Positions 6,758-13,777 of a stretch of DNA of 15,965 nucleotides are shown one piece after another. The DNA lies in NCBI GenBank assembly GCA_038227745.1, contig JBBRPS010000139.1, forward strand, positions 1 through 15,965, read 5' to 3'. Position 1 is the stretch's first letter, and every line of letters starts with the position of its first letter. The notes beneath the pieces were generated by a model. It ran no database searches and had not been told where the DNA came from. It saw nothing but the letters and a program-made list of their open reading frames with translations. The DNA comes from DASPXY01 sp038227745. GTDB lineage: Bacteria; Planctomycetota; Planctomycetia; Gemmatales; Gemmataceae. The position numbers and the translations under genes are program-made.

Positions 6758-7753
6758 ATGCCAAGGAACTCGGGCGACCTCACGGCGATCGACGCGGCGC
6801 TGGCGGACCACGGCGAACGGCACCCCCTCGCCGTCACCGCCTTCCGCGCCCTCCTCGGGCGCCTCCCCTCGTACCGGGCGGTCGCCGTCGCCGCGCTGCG
6901 CCGCAAGGCCGCCTTCTGGGACAATGCGGAGGAGCGCTGTCGCGAAATCCTCCACCTCTGCGACGGCGACCGCGGCCGCTTCGCCGCCGCCGTCTTCGAG
7001 TGGGTCAAGTTCTCCCTGGAGTTCCTCCGCAAGCAGCAGACCTTCCTGCAGACGGGCCACTACGCCCGCAACGACTACGAGGAGGTGCAGCGCGAGCTGT
7101 ACGACAACGACGAGCGCATGTCGAAGTTCTACCTCGTCGCCCTGATGTTCTCGTTCCTGTTCTCGTCGAACTACGTGGCGTTCTTCGACTTCTTCAAGCG
7201 GCGGCTGCTGCCGCGGGTCAAGGACGCGCGGGCCGTCTGCGACATCGGCTGCGGACACGGCGTTTACCTGATTCAGATGCTCCTGGCGGGCCGGAACGCC
7301 GTGGGCACCGGCCTGGACATCAGCCCGGCGTCGCTGGCGACCGCCGGCCGGCTCCTCGACTGCCACCGCATCCCGGCGGCACGGTTCCAGCTCCAGGAGG
7401 GGAACTTGCGCGAGCGCCTGCCCCTCGAGGACGGCAGCCAGGACGCGGTGACCTGCTTTGAAGTGATCGAGCACCTCGACGACCCGGGCCACGCGGTCCG
7501 CGAAATCCGCCGCCTCCTCCGACCGGGCGGGTCGGCCTGCCTGAGCACGGCGATCCGCATGGAGAGCGTGGACCACATCCACCTGTTCCGCCACCCCGCG
7601 GAGGTGCGCGCCCTGATCGCGGCGGCCGGCTTCACCGTCGTGGAGGAGGACTGCATTCCGCTCACTGCCGAGGACGTCGAGGATCCGGCCGCCCGCGCCC
7701 GCCTGATCGAGGACCCGGCGACACCCCTTGGGTACATCGCCCTGCTGGCGTAG
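6758..7753 (+). CDS. Class I SAM-dependent methyltransferase
   Basis: This 331-aa protein has an N-terminal helical region of about 155 residues followed by a Rossmann methyltransferase domain. Motif I is VCDIGCGHG (D162-G168), motif II GTGLDIS, motif IV/post I region QDAVTCFEVIEHLDD, and LLRPGG follows. The EVIEHL pattern places it in the UbiG/UbiE-like Methyltransf_11/23/25 group. The helical N-terminal half has many aromatic residues (MFSFLFSSNYVAFFDFF), which may form a substrate pocket or a membrane-proximal surface. I do not recognise that half. GAGGAG (6745-6750) lies 7 nt before ATG 6758 and sets the start. An in-frame TTG at 6743 is less likely. The substrate is unknown. Confidence 0.88.
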   Translation: MPRNSGDLTAIDAALADHGERHPLAVTAFRALLGRLPSYRAVAVAALRRKAAFWDNAEERCREILHLCDGDRGRFAAAVFEWVKFSLEFLRKQQTFLQTGHYARNDYEEVQRELYDNDERMSKFYLVALMFSFLFSSNYVAFFDFFKRRLLPRVKDARAVCDIGCGHGVYLIQMLLAGRNAVGTGLDISPASLATAGRLLDCHRIPAARFQLQEGNLRERLPLEDGSQDAVTCFEVIEHLDDPGHAVREIRRLLRPGGSACLSTAIRMESVDHIHLFRHPAEVRALIAAAGFTVVEEDCIPLTAEDVEDPAARARLIEDPATPLGYIALLA

Positions 7754-7772
7754 CCGCTCGCCCCTGGCTACG
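7749..7772. terminator. Small hairpin spanning two convergent stop codons
   Basis: CGTAGCC (7749-7755) pairs with GGCTACG (7766-7772) across a 10-nt loop and includes both converging stop codons. There is no T tract. It is a weak candidate for a shared terminator between the methyltransferase and the TPR gene. Confidence 0.25.
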
Positions 7773-9192
7773 TCTTCGACGACGGGCCTTCCTTGGCGCG
7801 CAGCCGTTCCAGCTCTCCGAGCCGTTTCAGCTCCTCCGCCGGCCGGCGGTCCTGCGGCGGGGCCAGCAGCTGCGCCTGCTCCAGATAAGAGCGCGCCCCG
7901 GGCAGGTCCCCCGCTTCCCGGAGGGCGATGCCCAGATAGAGATGGTTGTCGGCGTACTCGGGGTTGCAGTGGACGGCCTCCCGGAGCGCCGCGAGGGACT
8001 CCTTCGCGTGGCCGAGGTGTTTGAGCGACCGCCCCAGGGCCATGTGGGCAAAGCCGTAGTCCGCCTTCAGGGCCAGCACCCGGCGGGCTGCCCTGGCGGA
8101 CCCCTCGAACAACGCCCTGGCCTTCGCCGGGTCGGCGCCCTCGGTCCGCAGCAGCGCCTCGCCTTTCTCCAGGAGGACCAGACTCATGAGGTAATGCACC
8201 TGGATCTTGTCGGGCGCCAGCGCGCGGGCCTTGTTGAGGTGCTCCTCGGCGGCCTCGAACTGCCCCATCTGGGGGAGGATGCGGCCCAGCAGGACGTGCG
8301 GCAGGTAGTCGTCCGGGCGCTCCCTGGCGATCTGGCGGAGGATCTCGGCCGCCTCGGCGTAACGGCCATCCGCCTGCAGTTCGTCCACCGCCCGGTAGCG
8401 GTCCTGCCGCCGCCTCCCCAGGCGGGCGTGCTCGGCGACGAACGGGTCCGCCCAGCCCAGGTCCTTCGGAAAGTCTGCCGCCATTTTCGTGTAGCGGTCG
8501 GCGCTCGCCCTGTCCTCCAGGCGCTCGCAGACGAGCGCGAGCTGCGTACAGGCCTTCTGGCGCACCCGGGGGCTGCCCAGGCAGGTTTCGAGGTGCGAGC
8601 GACACTGCGGCCAGTCCGCGCGCGCGGCGGCCACCAGGCCGAGGCCGAACTGGGCGCGCACGTCCTCCGCGGTCTGCTGGTTCAGCACCTCCCGGAACTG
8701 GCCCTCCGCGGCGTCGTTCTGCCCCAGCGACAGCAAGGTCTCGGCCAGCAGCAGGCGCGGCGTGGGGGGGGCCCTTTCGAGCCGGTCGCACAGTTCCACC
8801 GCCCGCCGCAATTTCACGACCGCCTCTTCCGGCTTGCCCATCGTCAGCAGCGACCCGCCGGCGAAGTACGGCCAGCGCGGGTTCTTCGGGTCGAGCCGCT
8901 CCGCCTCCCGGAAGCACACGAAGCAGATCTCGGCGTGCATCGCGTTGGCCAGCAAGGCCCGGCCGAGGTGGGCCCAGGCCTTCCCCGAGCGCGGGTCGTC
9001 CAGCACCGCGGCGCGGGCCTTCCGGACGACATCCGCCAGCTCCGGTTCAACGCCTTGCAGCGGGATCTCCGGAGGCTCCGGCGCCCGCGGCCCCGACCAG
9101 AGGTAAGCGCCCAGCCCCCCCGCGGTCAGCAGCAGGGCCGCCGCGAGGAATAACCACTTTCGGCCCCGTTTTTGTGCGTTCGACACCGACAT
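7768..9192 (-). CDS. Membrane-anchored tetratricopeptide-repeat protein
   Basis: This 474-aa protein has basic residues (KRGRK) followed by a single transmembrane helix at about 13-32 and no lipobox, so it should be anchored with the rest outside the cytoplasm. The remainder is TPR-like helical hairpins. Clear units are near residues 70-103, 105-137, 145-176, 295-328, 378-411 and 413-446, with the alanine/glycine/tyrosine spacing and terminal DP or NP typical of the repeat. It lies 51 nt downstream of the CRTAC1 gene on the same strand, so the two are probably co-transcribed. CRTAC1 and TPR proteins are often adjacent in planctomycetes. A scaffold role at the cell surface is inferred. No enzyme domain is visible. 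Confidence 0.88.
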   Translation of the reverse strand: MSVSNAQKRGRKWLFLAAALLLTAGGLGAYLWSGPRAPEPPEIPLQGVEPELADVVRKARAAVLDDPRSGKAWAHLGRALLANAMHAEICFVCFREAERLDPKNPRWPYFAGGSLLTMGKPEEAVVKLRRAVELCDRLERAPPTPRLLLAETLLSLGQNDAAEGQFREVLNQQTAEDVRAQFGLGLVAAARADWPQCRSHLETCLGSPRVRQKACTQLALVCERLEDRASADRYTKMAADFPKDLGWADPFVAEHARLGRRRQDRYRAVDELQADGRYAEAAEILRQIARERPDDYLPHVLLGRILPQMGQFEAAEEHLNKARALAPDKIQVHYLMSLVLLEKGEALLRTEGADPAKARALFEGSARAARRVLALKADYGFAHMALGRSLKHLGHAKESLAALREAVHCNPEYADNHLYLGIALREAGDLPGARSYLEQAQLLAPPQDRRPAEELKRLGELERLRAKEGPSSKT

Positions 9193-9243
9193 GCCCGTGT
9201 ACCCCTTGGGGGGTCGGCAATGGTTCCGACTCCCGCGGCCCTC

Positions 9244-10974
9244 TCATGGCTTGACCGCCGCGCCCGCACCCTTGCGCACCTCGACCCTCCGGTCGGCGGC
9301 GCCCCCGGGGAAGACCTCGCGGGCCCCGTCCGGCCAGGTGACCTCGATCCGGTCCACGGCGGCGGCAGCCCCCAGGCCGAAGTGCGCCCGCGGTTCGCTG
9401 CTGCAGAGGTAGCTCTCGGCGGAGTGCAGCCAGCGCACCCAGTTCCGCCCGCCCGCGGAAACCTTGACCACCGCGCCCAGCGCGTCGCGGTTTCGGGCCG
9501 GGTCGAAGGTGCGGACACTGAGCCAGTGCCCGCGGGCGGAGGCCACGTTCCGGTACAGCCGGGCCCGGCCCGCGATGCTGGTCACGAGCAGGTCCAGGCC
9601 CCCGTCCCGATCGAAGTCGCCGCAGGCCAGCCCCCGGCCGACATTTATTTTCCCGCACAGCGCGGGGTTGGACAAGGACACGTCGCGGAAGCGGCCCGAC
9701 CCGTCGCCGGCGAAGACCTGGTTGCGCTGCCCGTACCAGCTCCAGAACGGCCCCAGGGAGTTGTCGGGCGGCTTCGCGCGGGCCGAGACCGCGCCGTTGG
9801 CGATCGCGAGGTCGAGGTGGCCGTCGTTGTCGAAGTCGCCGAACATCGTGCCGAAGCCGGTGCCGCGCCACGGCGACTTGAGCACCCCGGACTGGCGCGT
9901 CCGGTCCACGAACAGGCCGCGCGGCCCTTGCAGCCAGAGGGTGTGCGTCTCCTCGGCGAGGTGAGTCACGAAGACGTCCGCCAGGCCGTCGCCGTTCACG
10001 TCGCCGAAGGCGATCCCCATGCCGGCCTGGGCGTTGCCGGAGGCGTCGTAGGCGAGGCCGCGCCGGACGGCCTCCTCCTTGAAAGTGCCGTCGCGCTGGT
10101 TGATCCACAGGCGGCTGGGCTCGCCGTCGTTGGCGATGAGGATGTCCGGCCAGCCGTCGCCATCGATGTCCGCGCAGAGCACGCCTAGGCCGGGGCCCGG
10201 GAGCCGGCCGAGGCCCGACTTGACGGTAACGTCCTCGAAGCGCACGCCGGCCTTCGCCGCCGCCCCCTGCCGGCCGAGGTTGCGGAACAGGCGCGACACA
10301 CGGCCCTTGAAGTTTTTCGGGGCGCAGTAGTCGCGATCCTTGAAAATGCCCGGACAGGGCCAGGTGGGGTCGTAATCGACGTAGCAGGCGATGACGATGT
10401 CCAGCCAGCCGTCGCGGTCGTAATCGAAGAAGGCCGCCGAGGCGCCCCAGGCAGGGCAGTTGAGTCCGGCCTCCTCGGTCACGTCGCGGAAGGTGCCGTT
10501 GCCCTGGTTGAGGAAGAGCTTGACGCCGTTGTACCGCGTGACGAGCACGTCGGGCCAGCCGTCGTTGTTGAAGTCGCCGACGGCCACGCCCATGTTGTGG
10601 CCGTTGATGTCCAGGCCCGAGCCTCTGCTGACGTCCTCGAACTTGCCGTCCTTCGTCTGGCGGAAGAGGCGGTTCGTCGAGGCGGACTTTGGCCCGCCGT
10701 TTTGGAGGAGGTAGATGTCGAGGAGACCGTCGTTGTCGAAGTCGAAGAAGGCGGCTCCCGAGCCGACCTGCTGAGGCATGAAATAATCGCCGGTCGGCCC
10801 GGCGTCGTGGACGAAATCCAGGCCCACCTGGTCGGTCACGTCCACGAACCACGGCGGCTCGGTGGGCGCGGACTCCTCCCGCTCCTGCGGCCGCAAGGCC
10901 CAGAACAGGGTGCCGACGGCCGCGGCCGCGAGCAGGACGCCCAGGAGGAGGACCATCCTCCTTCCCCTTCTCAT
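9244..10974 (-). CDS. CRTAC1-family protein: FG-GAP/VCBS beta-propeller with ASPIC/UnbV domain
   Basis: This 576-aa exported protein has an N-terminal basic stretch and hydrophobic helix (about residues 6-28) acting as signal anchor. There follow seven DxDxDGxxD calcium-binding loops, beginning at about residues 78, 134, 184, 269, 325, 380 and 453, each within an FG-GAP/VCBS unit. This count fits a seven-bladed, integrin-alpha-like propeller. The C-terminal region (about 485-565), ending in RIEVTWPDGAREVF, is the ASPIC/UnbV domain of the CRTAC1 family. I chose ATG 10974 because AGGGA lies 5 nt upstream and the signal follows directly. ATG 11013, 13 codons earlier, has no ribosome-binding site. 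The TPR gene follows by 51 nt. Surface adhesion or glycan binding is likely from family, not shown here. Confidence 0.92.
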   Translation of the reverse strand: MRRGRRMVLLLGVLLAAAAVGTLFWALRPQEREESAPTEPPWFVDVTDQVGLDFVHDAGPTGDYFMPQQVGSGAAFFDFDNDGLLDIYLLQNGGPKSASTNRLFRQTKDGKFEDVSRGSGLDINGHNMGVAVGDFNNDGWPDVLVTRYNGVKLFLNQGNGTFRDVTEEAGLNCPAWGASAAFFDYDRDGWLDIVIACYVDYDPTWPCPGIFKDRDYCAPKNFKGRVSRLFRNLGRQGAAAKAGVRFEDVTVKSGLGRLPGPGLGVLCADIDGDGWPDILIANDGEPSRLWINQRDGTFKEEAVRRGLAYDASGNAQAGMGIAFGDVNGDGLADVFVTHLAEETHTLWLQGPRGLFVDRTRQSGVLKSPWRGTGFGTMFGDFDNDGHLDLAIANGAVSARAKPPDNSLGPFWSWYGQRNQVFAGDGSGRFRDVSLSNPALCGKINVGRGLACGDFDRDGGLDLLVTSIAGRARLYRNVASARGHWLSVRTFDPARNRDALGAVVKVSAGGRNWVRWLHSAESYLCSSEPRAHFGLGAAAAVDRIEVTWPDGAREVFPGGAADRRVEVRKGAGAAVKP

Positions 10975-11113
10975 GAAGGTCCCTGTTGTCGCCACCGGAC
11001 TGTTGGAGGACATGCGAGTCGTGACTCGGGTTTGAGGTGGCTCAGGGTGATCCGGGGGGGGGAACTGCCACCCCGTCCCCGGAGCCCCCGAAGGGCGGCC
11101 CGGGACGGCGTAC

Positions 11114-11148
11114 GCCTTCCCCGCTCCCCGGTTGGGAGGGGGGAAGGC
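11114..11148 (-). terminator. Hairpin after the lipoprotein gene
   Basis: A 9-bp stem (11114-11122 with 11140-11148) continues after one mismatch into a 5-bp stem (11124-11128 with 11134-11138), loop CGGTT. It begins 19 nt past the lipoprotein stop in the direction of transcription. No T run follows, so it may be a processing or stabilising hairpin, or a non-canonical terminator. Confidence 0.45.
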
Positions 11149-11166
11149 AAAGGAGCCGCCGGCTGC

Positions 11167-11661
11167 CTATTTGAGCTTCAAGTCGTAACTGCCGCTGGGG
11201 ACCTCCTGGCGGAGGGGAGTAATGGCCTGGTCCATGTACTTCTTGTCGAAGGAGGTCTTGGGGCCCCCCTTCTCGCTCGGCATCATTGGCGGAGTGATGG
11301 TGACCTTGTACTTTCCCGTCGGCGCGCCCGCCTGACCCTCCGTGAATAACTCATAGTCCCCGCTCGCCTTGATGTTGCCGGTGGAGAAGCCGACCTTGCT
11401 GTCCTTGTCAATTGCGAGCGGGATGAAGGTCACCTGGCCGCCAGTGAGCGATTGCTCGTTCACGGTCACCTTGCCTTTGACCGGCGTCAGGGGGGGCAGG
11501 CCCCCCTTGCTGCAGCCGGCGAGGGGCAAGAGCCCGACCAGGAAGAGAAGGGGCCAGGCGACCAGGGCGGCGCCGGGGCGCCGCGCCGGACCGCGGCTCA
11601 CGTGTCCCGAAGGGTTCCCGGCGCTCGCGGGGGCCGGCAGCGGTTTGAACATCCGAAGCAT
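11167..11661 (-). CDS. Small planctomycete lipoprotein with transthyretin/carboxypeptidase-regulatory-like domain
   Basis: This 164-aa protein has a hydrophobic segment ending in the lipobox LAGC (lipidated Cys about residue 50), then SKGG and one beta-sandwich domain. PVKGKVTVNEQSLTGGQVTFIP and SGDYELFTEG...GKYKVTITPP match the pattern common in small planctomycete lipoproteins. ATG 11661 is chosen because GGAGG (11666-11670) sits 4 nt upstream. The resulting 30-residue region before the hydrophobic core is long for a signal peptide, so a later GTG start in front of SRGPARRPG is possible. The open frame extends back to 11742 without support. It lies between the DUF1559 and CRTAC1 genes, all leftward. 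It is probably a periplasmic or surface accessory protein, and no molecular function is known. Confidence 0.82.
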   Translation of the reverse strand: MLRMFKPLPAPASAGNPSGHVSRGPARRPGAALVAWPLLFLVGLLPLAGCSKGGLPPLTPVKGKVTVNEQSLTGGQVTFIPLAIDKDSKVGFSTGNIKASGDYELFTEGQAGAPTGKYKVTITPPMMPSEKGGPKTSFDKKYMDQAITPLRQEVPSGSYDLKLK

Positions 11662-11837
11662 TCTCCCTCCCAATCGGTGATTCAAGACGTGCGCATCATT
11701 CGGCGGCGTTGGCGCCAGCGGCTCACGAGGGCGGCAGGGCACCGAACCGGCGGGCAGGCCACAGGCCCCCGCGGTACCGTCGCCGGGCGTGCAGCGAAGG
11801 AAAGAAACACACTCATCTGAAGACGACGGATTTGAAG

Positions 11838-11875
11838 AAGGAAGGGCCCCCGCGCGGATCCGGGGGCCCTTCCTT
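11838..11875 (-). terminator. Intrinsic-type terminator after the DUF1559 gene
   Basis: A perfect 15-bp stem (11838-11852 with 11861-11875) with an 8-nt loop lies 60 nt beyond the DUF1559 stop. On the transcribed strand the descending arm ends in a pyrimidine-rich CCTTCCTTCTTC. The strong stem plus T/C-rich tail suits termination. It would separate the highly expressed pseudopilin-like gene from the lipoprotein gene. Confidence 0.7.
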
Positions 11876-11934
11876 ACGCTTCTGCGGGCAGGGCGCCCTC
11901 ACGGGCGCCGGCCGACCCCAGCCGGGTGCAGCCG

Positions 11935-12864
11935 TTAATCCCAGTCCGACGGGAGGGGGTTCCCGTCATTCGGAGTGCAGGCGAACGTCCAGGTCTGCAG
12001 ACTCACGCCGCTGGTGACCCCGCGGACGCTGCCGTCGCCCATGCCGACCTGCATGGAGCCGTCGTGCCCGCCCTGGGTCACGTACCAGTTGCACTGCTGC
12101 GCGGTGGGTCCGGCCTGGAAGGCGACGGCGCCCGAGGAGTACTGAGCGCCGCCCTGGTTCATCTGATTGAAGCCACCGGTGGCGCCGAAGGTGGAACTGC
12201 TCCACGCATCCCCACCGTTGATCAGGGTATCCCACGCCCAGGCGGGCAGGGTGCAGCCGCCGCTCGCAGGGGAGCAGTTGCGGAACCGCTCGGCGAACAT
12301 GACCACGTTCGAGGTCCCGTCCCGCATGGCGTTATCGAGAGTCCCCGGTCCGTTCGGCACGAACACCTGCACGTTGGCGCAGTAGTTGCTGCTCGCAAAA
12401 CCATTCCGCTGGATCAGGTCGGTCTGCATGACGCCGCAGCCGCCGTAGGAGTTGGCATTGATCAGACTCGGGTCGCTGGGGCAGAGGTAGACCGGAACGA
12501 CGAAGGCCCCCACGTTGTGAGAGTTGCCGTTGGCCTTCGTGTACAGGGGACCCTGTTCGACGTAGGGAAGCAGGTAGTAAAGGATGCTGCCGCTGGTGCC
12601 CGTCAGGGGCTTGTGCCCGCCGTAGCCGCCGGAGGCGAGCCCCTCGACGGCGGGCACCTTTTTGTAGGTGGTGGCGTAGTTATGGACGCCGATGGAGATC
12701 TGCTTCTGGTTGTTCTGGCATTGGGCGCGTGCCGCCGCCGCCCGGACCTTCTGGACGGCGGGCAGGAGCAGGCCGATGAGGATGGCGATGATGGCGATCA
12801 CCACCAGCAACTCGATCAGCGTGAACGCCTTTCCTTTCGGCATTTTCCTGACGATTCTTCCCAT
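11935..12864 (-). CDS. DUF1559 (SBP_bac_10) pseudopilin-like protein
   Basis: This 309-aa planctomycete hallmark protein has a type IV prepilin-like N-terminus: a basic leader (MGRIVRKMPKGKA), then FTLIELLVVIAIIAIL and LLLPAVQKVRAAA. The cleavage site would be A13|F14 with Glu at position +5. The usual residue before the cut is Gly, here Ala. The long C-terminal domain ends with GGHDGSMQVGMGDGSVRGV, the H-x9-DG region that defines the family's C-terminus. Several cysteines (LCPSDP, GGCGV, NYCANV, RNCSP, GGCTLP) suggest disulphides outside the membrane. GGAGGT (12871-12876), 6 nt before ATG 12864, fixes the start, although the frame runs open to 13191. It is expected to be inner-membrane inserted and possibly assembled by a type II/IV-like machinery. 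The role is unknown. Confidence 0.92.
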   Translation of the reverse strand: MGRIVRKMPKGKAFTLIELLVVIAIIAILIGLLLPAVQKVRAAAARAQCQNNQKQISIGVHNYATTYKKVPAVEGLASGGYGGHKPLTGTSGSILYYLLPYVEQGPLYTKANGNSHNVGAFVVPVYLCPSDPSLINANSYGGCGVMQTDLIQRNGFASSNYCANVQVFVPNGPGTLDNAMRDGTSNVVMFAERFRNCSPASGGCTLPAWAWDTLINGGDAWSSSTFGATGGFNQMNQGGAQYSSGAVAFQAGPTAQQCNWYVTQGGHDGSMQVGMGDGSVRGVTSGVSLQTWTFACTPNDGNPLPSDWD

Positions 12865-12870
12865 GAGACC

Positions 12871-12876
12871 ACCTCC
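12871..12876 (-). promoter_or_regulatory. Shine-Dalgarno site that decides the DUF1559 start
   Basis: Read leftward, GGAGGT lies 6 nt before ATG 12864. This rules against the 109-codon upstream extension of the frame, which overlaps the candidate promoter. Confidence 0.8.
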
Positions 12877-13021
12877 GAGAGTAATAAAGAAGGCCACAGG
12901 GCGAATGTAGAGCGCAAGCTTTCCTGGGCGAGAGAGGGTGAGGCAGGAAGACGGCTGCTCGCGGACAAACAGCGCCCTGAGGCCGCAGCGCCCCTCTGGG
13001 GAGTTCATGCAGCTTAATGAG

Positions 13022-13052
13022 AACTTCTTAACCAACGCTGGCGCAAGAAGTT
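13022..13052. repeat. 8-bp inverted repeat in the DUF1559 leader
   Basis: AACTTCTT (13022-13029) and AAGAAGTT (13045-13052) are exact reverse complements with a 15-nt spacer. They begin a few bases downstream of the predicted DUF1559 transcription start, where either an operator or an mRNA 5' stem would sit. Confidence 0.4.
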
Positions 13053-13065
13053 TTAGTAAGTCTTC

Positions 13066-13094
13066 ATCTAACCGTGCCCCGGAGAGGCTGTCAA
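13066..13094 (-). promoter_or_regulatory. Candidate promoter of the DUF1559 gene
   Basis: Read leftward, a perfect TTGACA (13089-13094) is followed after 17 nt by TTAGAT (13066-13071; three of six matches). The site is in the most A+T-rich part of the intergenic region, with A/T-rich sequence just upstream that could act as an UP element. Transcription would begin near 13059 and leave a leader of about 195 nt. Confidence 0.4.
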
Positions 13095-13332
13095 TCATTT
13101 TTTCACATTTTTTCCCCCGCCCGCTGGCCGTGCCCGATCGAGAGGCGTCTTTTCCCCGGCTTGCTCTTTCCGTGAATAATAGAAAACGCAAGAATCATGC
13201 CGCGGAGGCAACCGTCGCGAAGAGCGTGAGCAGGAAGTGGGGTTTCCTCGGGTTCCGTCCAGCCGGCGGCGTGGGGACCGTTCGGTCGCGGGAGTCGTGT
13301 GCTCTGCAGGTCCGGGCGGTGTTCGAGAGGGT

Positions 13333-13375
13333 CAAAAAATGAAGCCAGCCCGGCGAACGCCGCCGGGCTGGCTTC
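13333..13375 (-). terminator. Leftward intrinsic terminator with no annotated gene before it
   Basis: A perfect 15-bp stem (13341-13355 with 13361-13375) with loop AACGC is followed, on the leftward strand, by ATTTTTT (complement of 13334-13340). The T tract exists only for leftward transcription. No leftward protein gene lies immediately upstream of it, and the candidate DUF1559 promoter lies about 240 nt beyond it. It therefore seems to end a separate, unannotated transcript. Confidence 0.75.
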
Positions 13376-13544
13376 TATGGGGAAGAGTTGGTGCCTGGGA
13401 GGAAAGAAAGACTGCCGGACGTCCGTGGATCGGGTCGTGCGTTTCCGGCGGCAAGGCGGCGTCCGAGGCAGGGCCGTTCCACCATTCCGCATGGTGGCTC
13501 CCGCCGTTCGGCTGCACCCCCAGCTCCCGGAATCCGGCAGTCTT
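13341..13544 (-). ncRNA. Candidate structured non-coding RNA
   Basis: A perfect 12-bp helix, AAGACTGCCGGA (leftward strand, 13544-13533) with its complement at 13419-13408, encloses 113 nt that can fold further. Inner helices are 13527-13532 with 13443-13448 (6 bp), 13502-13506 with 13457-13461 (5 bp), and an apical 7-bp hairpin 13479-13485 with 13491-13497 around a 5-nt loop. About 32 nt after the closing helix comes the intrinsic terminator. The total of about 205 nt and the nested rod-like plan resemble small regulatory RNAs such as 6S. I find no 6S, SRP, RNase P, tmRNA or known riboswitch signature, so the class is unknown. The helices are visible in the sequence. Transcription and function are inferred, and no convincing promoter was found. 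Confidence 0.35.
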
Positions 13545-13618
13545 CCGCGGTGTTGTCTGTCGCCTCATCGCTGTCCTTACTGGCTGAACGCACCTCCCGG
13601 CCCGACTTGCGCGCGCCT

Positions 13619-13642
13619 CGAACTTTTTTCCGAACTTTTTCC
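13619..13642. repeat. Tandem 12-mer CGAACTTTTT(T)C
   Basis: CGAACTTTTTTC (13619-13630) is followed immediately by CGAACTTTTTCC (13631-13642), differing at one position. Both contain GAACTT, the core of many extracytoplasmic-function sigma -35 elements. A regulator-binding direct repeat is also possible. It lies about 140 nt before the AAA+ gene. Confidence 0.45.
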
Positions 13643-13777
13643 CGGACGCGCCAGCAGAGGCTTCACGCTGCCCGCCCCTCCGAACCCACCGGCCGTCTGA
13701 TATAGTCAGTAGTATCGTCACGATGAGCTGGGCCGACGGCGGCCCGCCCGGGCCACCGACCCCCACGGACGCCTCGC

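Larger units (their letters stand above)
12865..13777. other. Gene-free 0.9-kb intergenic region
   Basis: I see no credible gene in this stretch. Open frames on both strands have no recognisable domain or supported start, and they overlap hairpins. It contains the DUF1559 leader and candidate promoter (to 13094), a leader inverted repeat (13022-13052), a leftward terminator (13333-13375), a nested-helix region (13408-13544), and a tandem 12-mer (13619-13642). The sub-region 13010-13130 is distinctly more A+T-rich than its surroundings, as expected of a promoter zone. Confidence 0.6.

Noticed and set aside
6572..8917. 781-codon minus-strand open frame crossing the methyltransferase and TPR genes
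   Set aside because: Its composition is low-complexity and it runs through two real genes and the intergenic palindrome without any recognisable domain.
9047..10852. 601-codon minus-strand frame inside the CRTAC1 gene
   Set aside because: It is an out-of-frame shadow, Arg/Pro/Gly-rich. The overlapping frame encodes the complete FG-GAP and ASPIC/UnbV protein.
12938..13342. 134-codon plus-strand open frame in the gene-free region
   Set aside because: It has no domain and no ribosome-binding site, and it crosses the DUF1559 promoter. Its stop lies at the base of a terminator stem.
13408..13544. Known riboswitch or housekeeping RNA (cobalamin, c-di-GMP, TPP, SRP, 6S, RNase P)
   Set aside because: I looked for the conserved boxes of each and found none convincing. 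The region is reported only as a structured candidate of unknown class.
13332..13766. 144-codon minus-strand frame ending at the orphan terminator
   Set aside because: Its 3' end would lie within the terminator stem and T tract, and the protein has no recognisable features. A non-coding RNA explains the terminator better.
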